In this document: positions 16,801 to 26,091 of the stretch, piece after piece | Layout: every line of letters starts with the position of its first letter | Position numbering within the stretch: the first letter of the stretch is position 1 | NCBI GenBank assembly: GCA_017522135.1 | Contig: JAFXAB010000014.1 | Span: forward strand, 1-64,000 | DNA from: Bacteroidaceae bacterium | Lineage (GTDB): Bacteria > Bacteroidota > Bacteroidia > Bacteroidales > Barnesiellaceae_A | Direction of reading: 5' to 3' | DNA: 64,000 bases | The notes under the pieces: generated by a model | The model's database searches: none | Seen by the model: the letters and a program-made list of their open reading frames with translations, nothing else | What the model was told of the DNA's origin: nothing | Translations under genes and position numbers: made by a program

Positions 16801-19047
16801 ATGAATGTCGTAAAGAAGACCATTGATTTAGGTGATGGAAGAACCATTACCATCGAGACCGGCAAGCTTGCAAAGCAAGCCGATGGCGCCGTAGAAGTGC
16901 GTATGGGCAACACTATGTTGCTCGCTACGGTATGTTCGGCCAAGGAGGCCGGTGAGGGCGTTGACTTCATGCCCTTGCAAGTAGAGTATAAAGAGAAATT
17001 TTCAGCATTCGGACGTTTCCCCGGTGGTTTTACCAAACGTGAAGGTCGTGCATCGGATTATGAAATCCTTACAGCTCGCCTTGTCGACCGCGTATTGCGT
17101 CCTTTGTTCCCCGATAACTACCACGCCGATACTTTTGTCAACATCACAATGTACTCGGCCGACGGTGTAGATATTCCCGATGCTTTGGCCGGCTTGGCTG
17201 CTTCTGCTGCCATTGCCGTTTCGGATATACCTTTCAACGGTCCTATTTCTGAAGTGCGCGTAGCCCGCGTCGACGGCAAGTTCCGCATCAACCCCACCTT
17301 TGCCGAGTTGGAGCGTGCCGATATGGACTTGATGGTAGGTGCTACCTACGACAACATCATGATGGTTGAGGGTGAGATGAACGAAGTTTCGGAGCAAGAC
17401 TTGCTCGAGGCTTTGAAGACTGCTCACGATGCTATCAAAGTACACTGCCGTGTACAAGAAGAGTTGGCCGAGGCTGTTGGCTCAACCGTAAAACGCGAAT
17501 ATTGCCACGAGATAAACGACGAAGAGTTGCGTGCCGATGTTAAGGCCAAGTGCTACGACAAGGCTTACGCTATTGCTCGTCAAGGCAATGCCGACAAGCA
17601 TGGTCGCTCGGACGCTTTCAAGGCTGTATGCGAGGAGTACCTCGAAGCCATGAGCGAAGAAGAGCGTGAAGAGAAAGAGGCTCTTGTGCGTCGTTACTAC
17701 CACGATGTAGAGAAAGAGGCTATGCGTCGTTGCGTACTCGATGAGGGTGTACGCCTTGACGGTCGCAAGACTACCGAAATTCGCCCCATCTGGTGCGAGG
17801 TAGACTACATCCCCGGCCCTCACGGTTCGGCTGTGTTCACTCGTGGTGAAACTCAATCACTCTCTACCGTTACATTGGGTACAAAACTCGACGAGAAGTT
17901 GCTCGACGACGTGCTCAACCAAGGACACGACCGTTTCTTGTTGCACTACAACTTCCCTCCCTTCTCGACAGGTGAGGCCAAACCCGTACGTGGTATCGGC
18001 CGTCGTGAGATTGGTCACGGTAACTTGGCCAACCGCGCTCTCAAGAGCATGATTCCTGCCAACTACCCCTACTGCGTACGCATCGTTTCAGATATTCTTG
18101 AGTCTAACGGCTCGTCTTCAATGGCAACCGTATGTGCCGGTACACTCGCTCTGATGGATGCCGGTGTGAAGATCAAGAAACCCGTGTCGGGTATTGCCAT
18201 GGGTCTGATTACCGACAACTCTAAATATGCCGTTCTCTCCGACATCCTTGGCGATGAAGACCACTTGGGAGATATGGACTTCAAGGTAACAGGCACACGC
18301 GATGGTATCACAGCTACTCAAATGGACATCAAGGTAGACGGCCTTTCGTACGAAATTCTCGAAAAAGCATTGTTACAAGCTCGCGAAGGTCGTATGCACA
18401 TTCTCGATAAGATTGAAGCCACTCTCGCTGAGCCTCGCGCCGACCTCAAGCCTCACGCTCCCCGCATCGAAACAATGGTTATCCCCAAAGAATTTATCGG
18501 TGCCGTTATTGGCCCGGGCGGAAAGATTATCCAAGGTATTCAAGAGGCCAGCGGTGCTACTGTTACTATTGAGGAGATTGAGAACGAAGGCCACATCGAA
18601 ATTTCTGCTCCCGGTCGTGATGCCATCAACGAAGCATTGCGTCGCATCAAAGCTATTGTTGCTCAACCCGAGGTAGGTGAAACCTATACCGGTGTCGTGA
18701 AGTCTATCCTTGCTTTTGGTGCTTTTGTCGAGTTTATGCCCGGCAAAGATGGTCTGCTACACATCTCGGAGATTGGCTGGAACCGCCTCGAAAGCATGGA
18801 AACATCGGGCATCAAAGAGGGTGACGAGCTCACTGTCAAGTTGCTTGAGATAGACCCCAAAACCGGCAAATACCGTCTCTCGATGAAAGCCCTTCAACCT
18901 CGCCCCGAAGGCTATGTAGAGCCCGAGCGTCGCGAGCGTCGCGAGCCTCGCAACGACCGAGGCGACCGTCGCAACAACAATCGCCGCGAATTTCGTGGCG
19001 AGCGTCGCGAAAACCGCGAAGAAGGTCAAGGTCACAACAACGACTGA
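16801..19047 (+). CDS. pnp: Polyribonucleotide nucleotidyltransferase (PNPase)
   Basis: Trimeric 3'-5' phosphorolytic exoribonuclease of RNA decay. 748 residues with the normal order: RNase PH domain 1, helical linker, RNase PH domain 2, KH domain ([10 protein letters not shown], about 575) and S1 domain (about 625-695, starting [18 protein letters not shown]). The second core contains the FPPFSTGE and GRREIGHG phosphate-site motifs. After S1 comes a tail of about 45 residues made almost only of Arg, Glu, Asn, Gly and Asp ([20 protein letters not shown] pattern), an unstructured RNA-binding type extension. The gene has its own promoter and a strong terminator and is monocistronic. Confidence 0.98.
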   Translation: MNVVKKTIDLGDGRTITIETGKLAKQADGAVEVRMGNTMLLATVCSAKEAGEGVDFMPLQVEYKEKFSAFGRFPGGFTKREGRASDYEILTARLVDRVLRPLFPDNYHADTFVNITMYSADGVDIPDALAGLAASAAIAVSDIPFNGPISEVRVARVDGKFRINPTFAELERADMDLMVGATYDNIMMVEGEMNEVSEQDLLEALKTAHDAIKVHCRVQEELAEAVGSTVKREYCHEINDEELRADVKAKCYDKAYAIARQGNADKHGRSDAFKAVCEEYLEAMSEEEREEKEALVRRYYHDVEKEAMRRCVLDEGVRLDGRKTTEIRPIWCEVDYIPGPHGSAVFTRGETQSLSTVTLGTKLDEKLLDDVLNQGHDRFLLHYNFPPFSTGEAKPVRGIGRREIGHGNLANRALKSMIPANYPYCVRIVSDILESNGSSSMATVCAGTLALMDAGVKIKKPVSGIAMGLITDNSKYAVLSDILGDEDHLGDMDFKVTGTRDGITATQMDIKVDGLSYEILEKALLQAREGRMHILDKIEATLAEPRADLKPHAPRIETMVIPKEFIGAVIGPGGKIIQGIQEASGATVTIEEIENEGHIEISAPGRDAINEALRRIKAIVAQPEVGETYTGVVKSILAFGAFVEFMPGKDGLLHISEIGWNRLESMETSGIKEGDELTVKLLEIDPKTGKYRLSMKALQPRPEGYVEPERRERREPRNDRGDRRNNNRREFRGERRENREEGQGHNND

Positions 19048-19069
19048 TATCTAAAACACAGATACTGAA

Positions 19070-19101
19070 AAGAGGCAGAATCCACACGGGTTCTGCCTCT
19101 T
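19070..19101 (+). terminator. Terminator downstream of pnp
   Basis: An 11 bp perfect stem (19070-19080 with 19091-19101) and 10-base loop, between pnp and the convergent Stealth genes. It may serve both strands. Confidence 0.75.
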
Positions 19102-19150
19102 CAATTATACAAACACGCTCACTCTGAACAATGCAGGGTATAGAGATATT

Positions 19151-20125
19151 CTACGATTTGAGTCCTATGCGACGCTCTATCCACTCGATTATCTTCACAC
19201 GCTCCTGCTCTGTGGCTTGGTCAAGCGAATTTATGCAAGCAAATTTGTGGTGACTGTTACGCACAAACATATCCAACTTCTCATCAACATACTCCTTGTT
19301 ATTATTAGGCTTCATGTACAGCAAGTTATCGTTTGCCCTACGCAACTCGCAACGTCCCTCTCGATAGAGAGTAAGGTATTGCAACTCTTGCGGATTGTAT
19401 TGCGTGACATTGCGAAAACGGTGACAAATGTTATTACGCAAAATATCGGGGTGCGCTGTGAAAAACTCCTCATAGAAACTGCGGAGTAATGCTTTGGGCG
19501 TATGATAAATCTTTATCATCGAAAAGTGGCGTCCGAGCTGCGTGGCGGCATTACACATGGTCTGCTTGAATGTAATCTTTTTAGTACCATCTTTACGATA
19601 GGTAAACAGACGACTGAATCTTGCCCACAACATACTATAGGGCTTGCCATAGCACACCAGACCTACGGGCGTAAAAAAGTCTTCGGGCGTGGTGGGGGCT
19701 GCAAGAATGAGATCGTCATTAAATTCTATAAAACGATCACTCAACCCGGGTATACGCCAAGTCATACTCTCTATAGAAATGGAGTTGAATGTGGGCAGAT
19801 ACTCTTCATACCCGCGAAAAATGGTTTTGTGGTCGACAATCTCTACCGGGATGTGTCCGTCAGGAAAGTACTTGTCGAGAAAAGCATCTACATGAGGATT
19901 TTGCTCGTCGGTTACAATATATATTTTGTTAAGCCATGGAGCATAACGGTTGAGTGATGCCACACAATACAATATCTCGCCCACGCTTGTATAGCGCGTG
20001 CTACCGGCAACATCGTCGGTAGTGAGCATCTTTACATTACCATATTTTTCTCTTTTGCTTCGGTGGCGAGGATCATCTCCATCCACCCATGTTATCACAG
20101 CATCTATAGGAGAGTTATTTTTCAT
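19151..20125 (-). CDS. Stealth-family sugar-phosphate transferase (copy A)
   Basis: 324 residues of the Stealth family, enzymes that transfer hexose-1-phosphate (often N-acetylglucosamine-1-phosphate) during capsule or surface glycan synthesis. Conserved region 1 is IDAVITWVDGDDP near the start. Region 2 runs from RYAPWLNKIYIVTDEQNP through VEIVDHKTIF and LPTFNSISIE to RIPGLSDRFIEFNDD. Region 3/4 features (His-rich RHFSMIKIYHTPK and a C-terminal CINSLDQA) follow. ATG 20125 is used because the frame upstream reaches only a TTG. It overlaps the end of copy B by 11 bp, so the two are translationally coupled. The acceptor glycan is unknown. Confidence 0.88.
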   Translation of the reverse strand: MKNNSPIDAVITWVDGDDPRHRSKREKYGNVKMLTTDDVAGSTRYTSVGEILYCVASLNRYAPWLNKIYIVTDEQNPHVDAFLDKYFPDGHIPVEIVDHKTIFRGYEEYLPTFNSISIESMTWRIPGLSDRFIEFNDDLILAAPTTPEDFFTPVGLVCYGKPYSMLWARFSRLFTYRKDGTKKITFKQTMCNAATQLGRHFSMIKIYHTPKALLRSFYEEFFTAHPDILRNNICHRFRNVTQYNPQELQYLTLYREGRCELRRANDNLLYMKPNNNKEYVDEKLDMFVRNSHHKFACINSLDQATEQERVKIIEWIERRIGLKS

Positions 20126-20993
20126 ATTTGCACTTTTGGGGGAAACGTGTTTCAAAAGATGTAAGCATCATTTCTCGCATTTCATTATACCGCTCGTCAC
20201 TGAGTCGCACATCGTTTATGCAGGCGAGCCTTCTATCGGGGTTCAGTAGAAATTTTTTTATTCTGCCGGGGCTTGCCACACCCATCGAGAAGTGACGGCG
20301 GGGTTGTCGGCGATTGATAATCAGACCTTTGAGATACAGATAGTTGGTAAACAGATATTGTGTAATATTTCGGCTTGTTCGTATGGGTGTAAGTGATGCC
20401 CGTATGTCACTCTTTATAGCCTCGTATACCTTCTCATTCTCACTGCGCAGCATAGGAGAACATATATGTTGTGGACGTATAAACCACAGACGAGGCCTCT
20501 GCCCCAACGCCTTGCGAGCCGCATGGTCGGAGTTACGACATATTTTCTTGAACATATCTACCCACAACAGATGATAGTTTATACCTATTACCCCCTTTCC
20601 ATTACGGAAGAAATCTTCTTTCTTACAAGGAAGCATTGGGAAAATATCGTCATTGAAGTATACAAATTCTTCAGCAAGACCTTTTATGCGATGCAGATGC
20701 AGTTCTATCGTATTGCTATTGAATGTGGGCAGATATTGGGCCGGGATAAAGTCTCTGTGCAATACCACATTTACAATATCACGATTGAGCCATTCGGGCA
20801 CCTGACTCTCGCCCGATACAACAAGATGTACCTTGCCTACGAAAGGCATATTCTCGGCAATACCACGCAACAAATACCGTAGCGTACCCCAATCCCTAAA
20901 TCGTTTTTCGAGGATAGGCGTATGGGTATACCGAGCATAGCTATCGAGCCATTCGGGGTCCAATCCATTGACATATGTAATGACAATATCCAT
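20115..20993 (-). CDS. Stealth-family sugar-phosphate transferase (copy B)
   Basis: 292 residues, clearly related to copy A but divergent. Region 1 is DIVITYVNGLDPEW at the very N-terminus. Region 2 runs VGKVHLVVSGESQVPEWL, LPTFNSNTIE, RIKGLAEEFVYFNDD. Near the C-terminus the segment ACINDVRLSDE matches CINSLDQA of copy A. ATG 20993 is chosen because the conserved fold begins there. A TATTTTTG box 15 bp upstream also excludes the long upstream extension, which would start at GTG inside the repeat array. It is first in a two-gene operon with copy A. Tandem divergent copies suggest two linkages or a heteromeric enzyme; this is inference. Confidence 0.87.
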   Translation of the reverse strand: MDIVITYVNGLDPEWLDSYARYTHTPILEKRFRDWGTLRYLLRGIAENMPFVGKVHLVVSGESQVPEWLNRDIVNVVLHRDFIPAQYLPTFNSNTIELHLHRIKGLAEEFVYFNDDIFPMLPCKKEDFFRNGKGVIGINYHLLWVDMFKKICRNSDHAARKALGQRPRLWFIRPQHICSPMLRSENEKVYEAIKSDIRASLTPIRTSRNITQYLFTNYLYLKGLIINRRQPRRHFSMGVASPGRIKKFLLNPDRRLACINDVRLSDERYNEMREMMLTSFETRFPQKCKYEK

Positions 20994-21008
20994 TGAAAAA
21001 TTTTTTTG

Positions 21009-21016
21009 CAAAAATA
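21009..21016 (-). promoter_or_regulatory. Promoter -7 box for the Stealth operon
   Basis: TATTTTTG on the minus strand, 15 bp upstream of ATG 20993. Confidence 0.45.
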
Positions 21017-21142
21017 GCATAAATTTCTCTCTTAATCCCACTTGTTTGCATCTATTTTGCTGTATGCATAGCGAAGGCTCTTTATATACAACATTTATTG
21101 CAAAATAATTAAGAATGAGCCTTATTTTGCCCATTTGTTCCT

Positions 21143-21298
21143 TATCTTTGCAGAAGATAGGATGCGACTTGGATGAAATACCAAGTAAACTTGGTTTTTC
21201 TTCGCTCACCTTTCACTATCTTTGCAGAAGATAGGATGCGGCTTGGACGAAATACCAAGTAAACTTGGTTTTTCTTCGCTCACCTTTCACTATCTTTG
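21143..21298 (+). repeat. Tandem promoter-hairpin array 1 (74 bp units)
   Basis: Three TATCTTTG boxes at 21143-21150, 21217-21224 and 21291-21298 are exactly 74 bp apart. Two complete units between them differ at only two positions. Each unit has a 6 bp dyad over the box (TATCTT...AAGATA) and, about 37 bp later, a hairpin ACCAAG-TAAA-CTTGGT running into TTTTTC. The last box lacks a following hairpin and leads into the T9SS gene at 21338. The preceding 126 bp back to 21017 show nothing assignable. Confidence 0.85.
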
Positions 21299-21337
21299 TA
21301 CCACAAATTACTATTGACAGATATCGTTATTGGGCAA

Positions 21338-22882
21338 GTGAATAATATACTGAAATATTTGTGCATAATAATAGTCTTTTTCATGGGGATTGTTGTGCAA
21401 GGTGCTACTCATGAGTGTAATACTCATAGTCTCGACTGTGCCGATTTGCCCTACACCATTACCTCTTGGGATGAACAACAACTATCGGAAATAGCTGTTG
21501 TGGATGCCAACAATGATGGCTCTACATGGGGACTCCTTGAAACATTACCCGACAAGTATAGCATGCAATATCGCTATAACAGATACAATGCGGCCGATGA
21601 TTATATCTTTCTGCATCCTGTAAGACTTACTACCGGCATTGACTATGAGGCTCAATTATACTTTCATGCCGGCAGCGACTCGTATAGAGAGGAATTTTCG
21701 GTGGGTATTGCTCCCAATACAGACCTTACAAAGACGCAAACATTGCTCCCAACTCGGCATATCGACAGCAAGGAGAGCACACGATACAATGTACGGTTTA
21801 CAGTCGACACCGAGGGTATATACCACCTCTATGTACATTGTACAAGTCCGGCCAATCGCCACATGCTGTATCTCGACAGTTTGTTTCTCGATGTTTGTGG
21901 AGAAGCCTCTATCCCCAATGGCGTAGAGAATATGACTCTCACAAGCGACCACCGAACTCCACATGTTGTGAACATAGCATGCAAGACCCCGTCGTATTGC
22001 GCAAACGGAGCACCCCTCGCACAACTCGACGAACTTGTTATATACCGCAATGACAAGCCTATACACACTATCGCACACCCCGACACGGGTATCGTAATAT
22101 CATATAACGATACGGTAGACATTATAGACAACTACACCTACGCTGTGATAGTGGCTAATGATAAAGGTCCAGGACATGCAGTGCAAAAGGAAATTGTAGC
22201 AGGAACGGCTCACTTTCCTTTTACACACAACTTTATGGATGGCATAGGTTTCTTTACTATCAACGACCGCAATGCCGACGGCGTAACATGGCATCTTAGC
22301 GACGAGCGGTTTGGAGGATGTATGCGCTATATATCAAGTGCAGTCGAAGATGCCGACGATTGGCTATTTTCGCCTCCGGTTTACCTCGATGGCTCTACAC
22401 GATATCAAGTAGAATACAGTTGTTGCGTAGGGCTGAGCAGTTACCCCGAATCTATGTGCGTCATGCTGGGATTTGTTCCTCAGCCTCAAGAGATGTCGGT
22501 CGTCGTAAGCAGGCTCAACGACTTTACTTTTATCAACGACACTGTGATAGTAGCCCCTTTTGATGTACATGTACCTGGCATATACTACATGGCATTCAGA
22601 GCATATAGTAAGGCCGATAGCTATGCAATATTGCTACGAAGCATGGAAATTGACGAGTATGACCCCAACTCGGTATTATCACTGCACATCGACAACTTCA
22701 TCAGGGGTGGTAATGGGTATATCGAAGTCGACTCGCATGCTGCTGTAGATGTAAGCATATACAATTTGCTCGGAGAGAAAGTGGGAAGCTTTATAGCACA
22801 TAGAGATACCCGACACAACATAGACCCGGGCATATATATCATACATGCAGGTACAGTTGTACAGAAGATTGTGGTGCTATAG
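21338..22882 (+). CDS. T9SS-exported protein with two adhesin-like (choice-of-anchor J) domains
   Basis: About 514 residues. GTG 21338 gives a good signal peptide (core YLCIIIVFFMGIVV, cleavage near VQGAT); the longer frame from TTG 21296 runs through a promoter box and is rejected. Two jelly-roll domains of the cleaved-adhesin/choice-of-anchor J type are visible. The first is around 25-185 (VDANNDGSTWGL, then ADDYIFLHPVRL). The second is around 290-440 (NDRNADGVTWHL, then ADDWLFSPPVYL). The C-terminal 70 residues form a type IX secretion sorting domain (VSIYNLLGEKVG, DPGIYIIHAG). It should be surface-anchored or released. It is driven by repeat array 1. Ligand unknown. Confidence 0.8.
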   Translation: MNNILKYLCIIIVFFMGIVVQGATHECNTHSLDCADLPYTITSWDEQQLSEIAVVDANNDGSTWGLLETLPDKYSMQYRYNRYNAADDYIFLHPVRLTTGIDYEAQLYFHAGSDSYREEFSVGIAPNTDLTKTQTLLPTRHIDSKESTRYNVRFTVDTEGIYHLYVHCTSPANRHMLYLDSLFLDVCGEASIPNGVENMTLTSDHRTPHVVNIACKTPSYCANGAPLAQLDELVIYRNDKPIHTIAHPDTGIVISYNDTVDIIDNYTYAVIVANDKGPGHAVQKEIVAGTAHFPFTHNFMDGIGFFTINDRNADGVTWHLSDERFGGCMRYISSAVEDADDWLFSPPVYLDGSTRYQVEYSCCVGLSSYPESMCVMLGFVPQPQEMSVVVSRLNDFTFINDTVIVAPFDVHVPGIYYMAFRAYSKADSYAILLRSMEIDEYDPNSVLSLHIDNFIRGGNGYIEVDSHAAVDVSIYNLLGEKVGSFIAHRDTRHNIDPGIYIIHAGTVVQKIVVL

Positions 22883-22909
22883 TCTTAAGGGAGATGCTGT
22901 AAAATCCTA

Positions 22910-24046
22910 TTATTTGTTTGCACACAATTGCTCTACGATACTCTGCGCGGCTCGTTGAGGAGCACCGGGTTTACCCAATCGACGTGCTACCTCTTTGTAT
23001 CCGTCTACAACACGACTATGCACCTCTCGGTCATACAACAGATAATTCAACTCATCGCCTATGCGCTCGGCGGTGCAATGATGCACCAACAGCTCGGTAA
23101 CAACCTCTCTATCGGCAATAAGATTGACAAGCGAAACATATTTTACCTTAAGGATGTTTTTGAAAAAGTTATACGCCAACTTTCCTCCCGGCATGGCGTA
23201 GCACACCACTTGTGGTACATGCAACAATGCCGCCTCGAGTGTTGCAGTACCCGATGTTACGATAGCTGCCGAACTTTGTGCCAAGAGACGATAAGTCGCA
23301 TCAAAAACTACACTTACTCTACCCTTGCACAAGTAAGGCCCGTACATATCTGCATCTATACCGGGTGCACCGGCTATTACCAGCTGGTAGTTGGTGAAAC
23401 CTTGTGCAGCTTCAATCATACGAGGCAGATTGCGCCTAATTTCGGCTTTGCGACTACCCGCAAGCAGTGCTATGATAGGCTTGTCGGGCAGATGGTGTGA
23501 AGTGGTAAATTGTGCAAAAGACTCGTCGGCATAAGGGCGTATAGCCAACTCGTCAACCGTGGGGTTGCCCACATAGTTGATTGAATAGTTGTGGCGTTGG
23601 TAAAACTCCACCTCAAAAGGCAATATAGAGTATACCTTATCGACATATCTGCGTATATCCTTGATACGATACTCCTTCCATGCCCACAATTTGGGCGAGA
23701 TATAGTAGAATACAGGGATACCCAATTGTTTCTTGACATACTTGGCTATCTTGAGATTGAAGCTCGGATAGTCTATGAGAATGAGCACATCGGGACACCA
23801 CTGCATGATGTCCTTTTGGCAATTCTTCATGTTGTTGAGTATCGGTCGCAAGTGCGCAATAACCTCGGTAAACCCCATATAGGCCATTTCGCGGTAGTGT
23901 TGCACGCAAGTTCCGCCCACGGCAGCCATCATGTCGCCACCATAGAAACGAAACTCGGCCTGCGCATCTTCGCGCAATATGGCCGCCATCAAATGCGAGG
24001 CGTGGAGGTCGCCCGATGCTTCACCTGCTATCAAATAGTACTTCAT
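22910..24046 (-). CDS. lpxB: Lipid-A-disaccharide synthase
   Basis: Peripheral inner-membrane GT19 enzyme that joins UDP-2,3-diacylglucosamine and lipid X to make the lipid A disaccharide. 378 residues from ATG 24046, preceded by AGGAGA, an unusually good ribosome binding site for this genome. The N-terminal signature is MKYYLIAGEASGDLHASHL. YYISPKLWAWKEYRIKDI is the family's conserved segment, followed by FEVEFYQRH and YVGNPTVDE. The donor-site region is ALLAGSRKAEIRRNLPRM, and TSGTATLEAAL lies near the C-terminal domain. A GTG at 24088 further upstream is rejected. Monocistronic, convergent with the T9SS gene. Confidence 0.97.
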   Translation of the reverse strand: MKYYLIAGEASGDLHASHLMAAILREDAQAEFRFYGGDMMAAVGGTCVQHYREMAYMGFTEVIAHLRPILNNMKNCQKDIMQWCPDVLILIDYPSFNLKIAKYVKKQLGIPVFYYISPKLWAWKEYRIKDIRRYVDKVYSILPFEVEFYQRHNYSINYVGNPTVDELAIRPYADESFAQFTTSHHLPDKPIIALLAGSRKAEIRRNLPRMIEAAQGFTNYQLVIAGAPGIDADMYGPYLCKGRVSVVFDATYRLLAQSSAAIVTSGTATLEAALLHVPQVVCYAMPGGKLAYNFFKNILKVKYVSLVNLIADREVVTELLVHHCTAERIGDELNYLLYDREVHSRVVDGYKEVARRLGKPGAPQRAAQSIVEQLCANK

Positions 24047-24068
24047 CTCTCCTGAAATTTTTCTGCCA

Positions 24069-24076
24069 CAAAAATA
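24069..24076 (-). promoter_or_regulatory. Promoter -7 box for lpxB
   Basis: TATTTTTG on the minus strand, 22 bp upstream of ATG 24046. Confidence 0.45.
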
Positions 24077-24208
24077 CAAAAATCGCACTAACTCTCTATA
24101 TGGTAACCTCGTAAATAGACTTAAAGATATTAAAAGTGTATAACGTATATATTATAAGTCACAATCTCGCAGTACAATAAAACATCGTCGTGTGCGTTTA
24201 TATAATGT

Positions 24209-25648
24209 ATGAAAAGAGCATTATTACCCATATTTATATTGATGTCGTGCTTGTCGGGGTTGTTTACAGCCTGCATCGACGACAGTTTCACAACATCGCC
24301 CGGCGATGTATTGACCTTCTCGACCGATACGGTCAATCTTGATACTATATTTACCAACGAGGGTACTTCCACCCGCACATTCAAGGTATACAATCGCAAC
24401 GACAAGTCGTTGCGCATCAGTTCTATATCGTTGGGTAAAGGTAGTTCGTCGGCATTTATTGTCAATGTCGATGGACTTTCGGGAATATCATTTACCAACA
24501 CCGAAATACGAGGCAACGACAGCCTGTTTGTCTTTGTTATAGCCAACGTAGCCGAGACCGGACAAAGTGGATTGGTAGATGTGCGTGACTCGCTGGTTTT
24601 TGTTACCAATGGTGTTACTCAGCATGTCAAGCTCTTGGCTCGCACTCAAGACGCCAAGCGCATGCGCGGTGCAACTCTCAACAGCGACACACTACTCACG
24701 GCCGAGAAACCTTTTATCGTATACGATTCTCTTGTAGTTGCACCCACAGCCACACTCACCATTGAGCCGGGAGCAACCCTATACTTCCACAATGGCGCAG
24801 CACTTGAGGTGTATGGCAAACTGATAGCCGAGGGTACACCCGATGCACGTGTAACCTTGCGCGGAGATCGTCTCGACCGCATGTTCGACAATCTTCCATA
24901 CGACAACTTGGCCGGCCAGTGGGGTGGCATACGTTTCCACGAAGGCAGTTTCGACAATCGCATAACTCATGCCATGGTGAGAGGTACTACATGGGGTATA
25001 AAATGCGACTCCACCGACCTCTCGCGCACGACACTCACCATACACAACAGCATCATACATAACTCTACAGCCAATCTTATAGATATTGCCTGCAACCGCG
25101 TGCGCATTACCAACAGCGAATTGTCGGATGCCGGTTATTCGGTATTATCTATTCAGCGAGGAATTATTGACGTTACACACTGTACACTTGTCAACTATTA
25201 CTTCTACGACATGATAAAGGGGGCTATCATCCACACTCCCACTTGCGAGGAGATAATAGAAAGAGGTGTACACCTCTCGCTCAACAACTGCTTGATTGCC
25301 GGCAACTCATCGCCCTTGTCGGAGGGTGACTTTACCGGCAGTGATGTATACTTAAACAGTTGCCTGATAGCCGGTGTTGAGGGTAGCGATGACGAGAATT
25401 TTGTACATACCATGTGGAATGGCGAACCAATGTTCTGGCTCATCGAGCGCGAAAATTACCTATACGATTATCGCCTCGGCTCACCCGAATCTTCGGCCAT
25501 AGGCTGGGGTGCTACCACATACGCCACCGATTCTACGGCATGCGATATGTACGGTGCAAGTCGTATAGAGCGCATTGATGTGGGAGCCTATCAGTTTACA
25601 CAAACATCTCCTTTCTATGAAGAGAAGGAACATAATGAGGAGGAGTAA
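24209..25648 (+). CDS. Lipoprotein with right-handed beta-helix domain
   Basis: 479 residues. The lipobox is LFTAC with Cys22. Residues 30-145 are a beta-sandwich-like region (TFKVYNRNDKSLRISSISLG resembles an Ig-like/DUF domain found in front of beta-helices). From about 150 a parallel beta-helix begins: EPGATLYFHNGAALEVYGKL is the typical cap, followed by repeated short strands with Asn and Ser (NSIIHNSTAN, NNCLIAGNS, LNSCLIAG). The end IDVGAYQF is the motif that commonly closes such helices. Probably outer-membrane and surface exposed; helices of this kind often bind polysaccharide. It is 6 bp upstream of the DUF695-like gene. Confidence 0.78.
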   Translation: MKRALLPIFILMSCLSGLFTACIDDSFTTSPGDVLTFSTDTVNLDTIFTNEGTSTRTFKVYNRNDKSLRISSISLGKGSSSAFIVNVDGLSGISFTNTEIRGNDSLFVFVIANVAETGQSGLVDVRDSLVFVTNGVTQHVKLLARTQDAKRMRGATLNSDTLLTAEKPFIVYDSLVVAPTATLTIEPGATLYFHNGAALEVYGKLIAEGTPDARVTLRGDRLDRMFDNLPYDNLAGQWGGIRFHEGSFDNRITHAMVRGTTWGIKCDSTDLSRTTLTIHNSIIHNSTANLIDIACNRVRITNSELSDAGYSVLSIQRGIIDVTHCTLVNYYFYDMIKGAIIHTPTCEEIIERGVHLSLNNCLIAGNSSPLSEGDFTGSDVYLNSCLIAGVEGSDDENFVHTMWNGEPMFWLIERENYLYDYRLGSPESSAIGWGATTYATDSTACDMYGASRIERIDVGAYQFTQTSPFYEEKEHNEEE

Positions 25649-25654
25649 TCGTAT

Positions 25655-26083
25655 ATGCACTTATCGAATGAATGGTTTGCTACGACCTATGATAGCAACA
25701 ATGGAGTAGTAGTAGTACGTTGTCGCATGCATCTCGATGCAGTACGTCAATCGGGGCTTTATGGCATGCGTGTCGAGGTACAATGGCAACTCAAAGGCGA
25801 CGATAAGGGTATGCCTACCGACACCGAGAGCGAGGTAATAGACGGTGTAATGAACATCATGACCGACGCCCTTGAGCGTAGCTCTACAGCCACACTCACT
25901 GCCATACACACCGGTGCTCGTCAGGTATTGTATGTATTCTATGCCACAAGTGTCGACGATTTTTCGGCAACAGTAGAGCCTCTCTTGCAACGCCTTACCA
26001 ATCTGCCCATACGCATAGGAGCTACCCCCGATAAGGATTGGAGTGACTATACCGCATTGATAGCACAACAAGCCTTGAAGTAA
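25655..26083 (+). CDS. DUF695-like cytoplasmic protein
   Basis: 142 residues without signal or membrane segment. The end GATPDKDWSDYTALI resembles the conserved C-terminus of DUF695 proteins, and the middle (LTAIHTGARQVLYVFYATSVDDF) fits the same alpha-beta fold. Function unknown. It lies 6 bp after the beta-helix lipoprotein gene, so the two probably share a transcript. The assignment rests on a short motif. Confidence 0.6.
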   Translation: MHLSNEWFATTYDSNNGVVVVRCRMHLDAVRQSGLYGMRVEVQWQLKGDDKGMPTDTESEVIDGVMNIMTDALERSSTATLTAIHTGARQVLYVFYATSVDDFSATVEPLLQRLTNLPIRIGATPDKDWSDYTALIAQQALK

Positions 26084-26091
26084 AAAATATC

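Noticed and set aside
17002..17457. Antisense frame within pnp
   Set aside because: It mirrors codon bias of pnp and has no recognisable domain or start signal.
20994..21209. 72-residue extension of Stealth copy B
   Set aside because: It starts at GTG inside repeat array 1 and includes its own promoter box; the conserved DIVITYVNG motif starts right at ATG 20993.
21143..21298. Interpretation of the repeat arrays as CRISPR
   Set aside because: Units are joined without unique spacers, and every unit carries promoter and hairpin elements; no cas genes are present.
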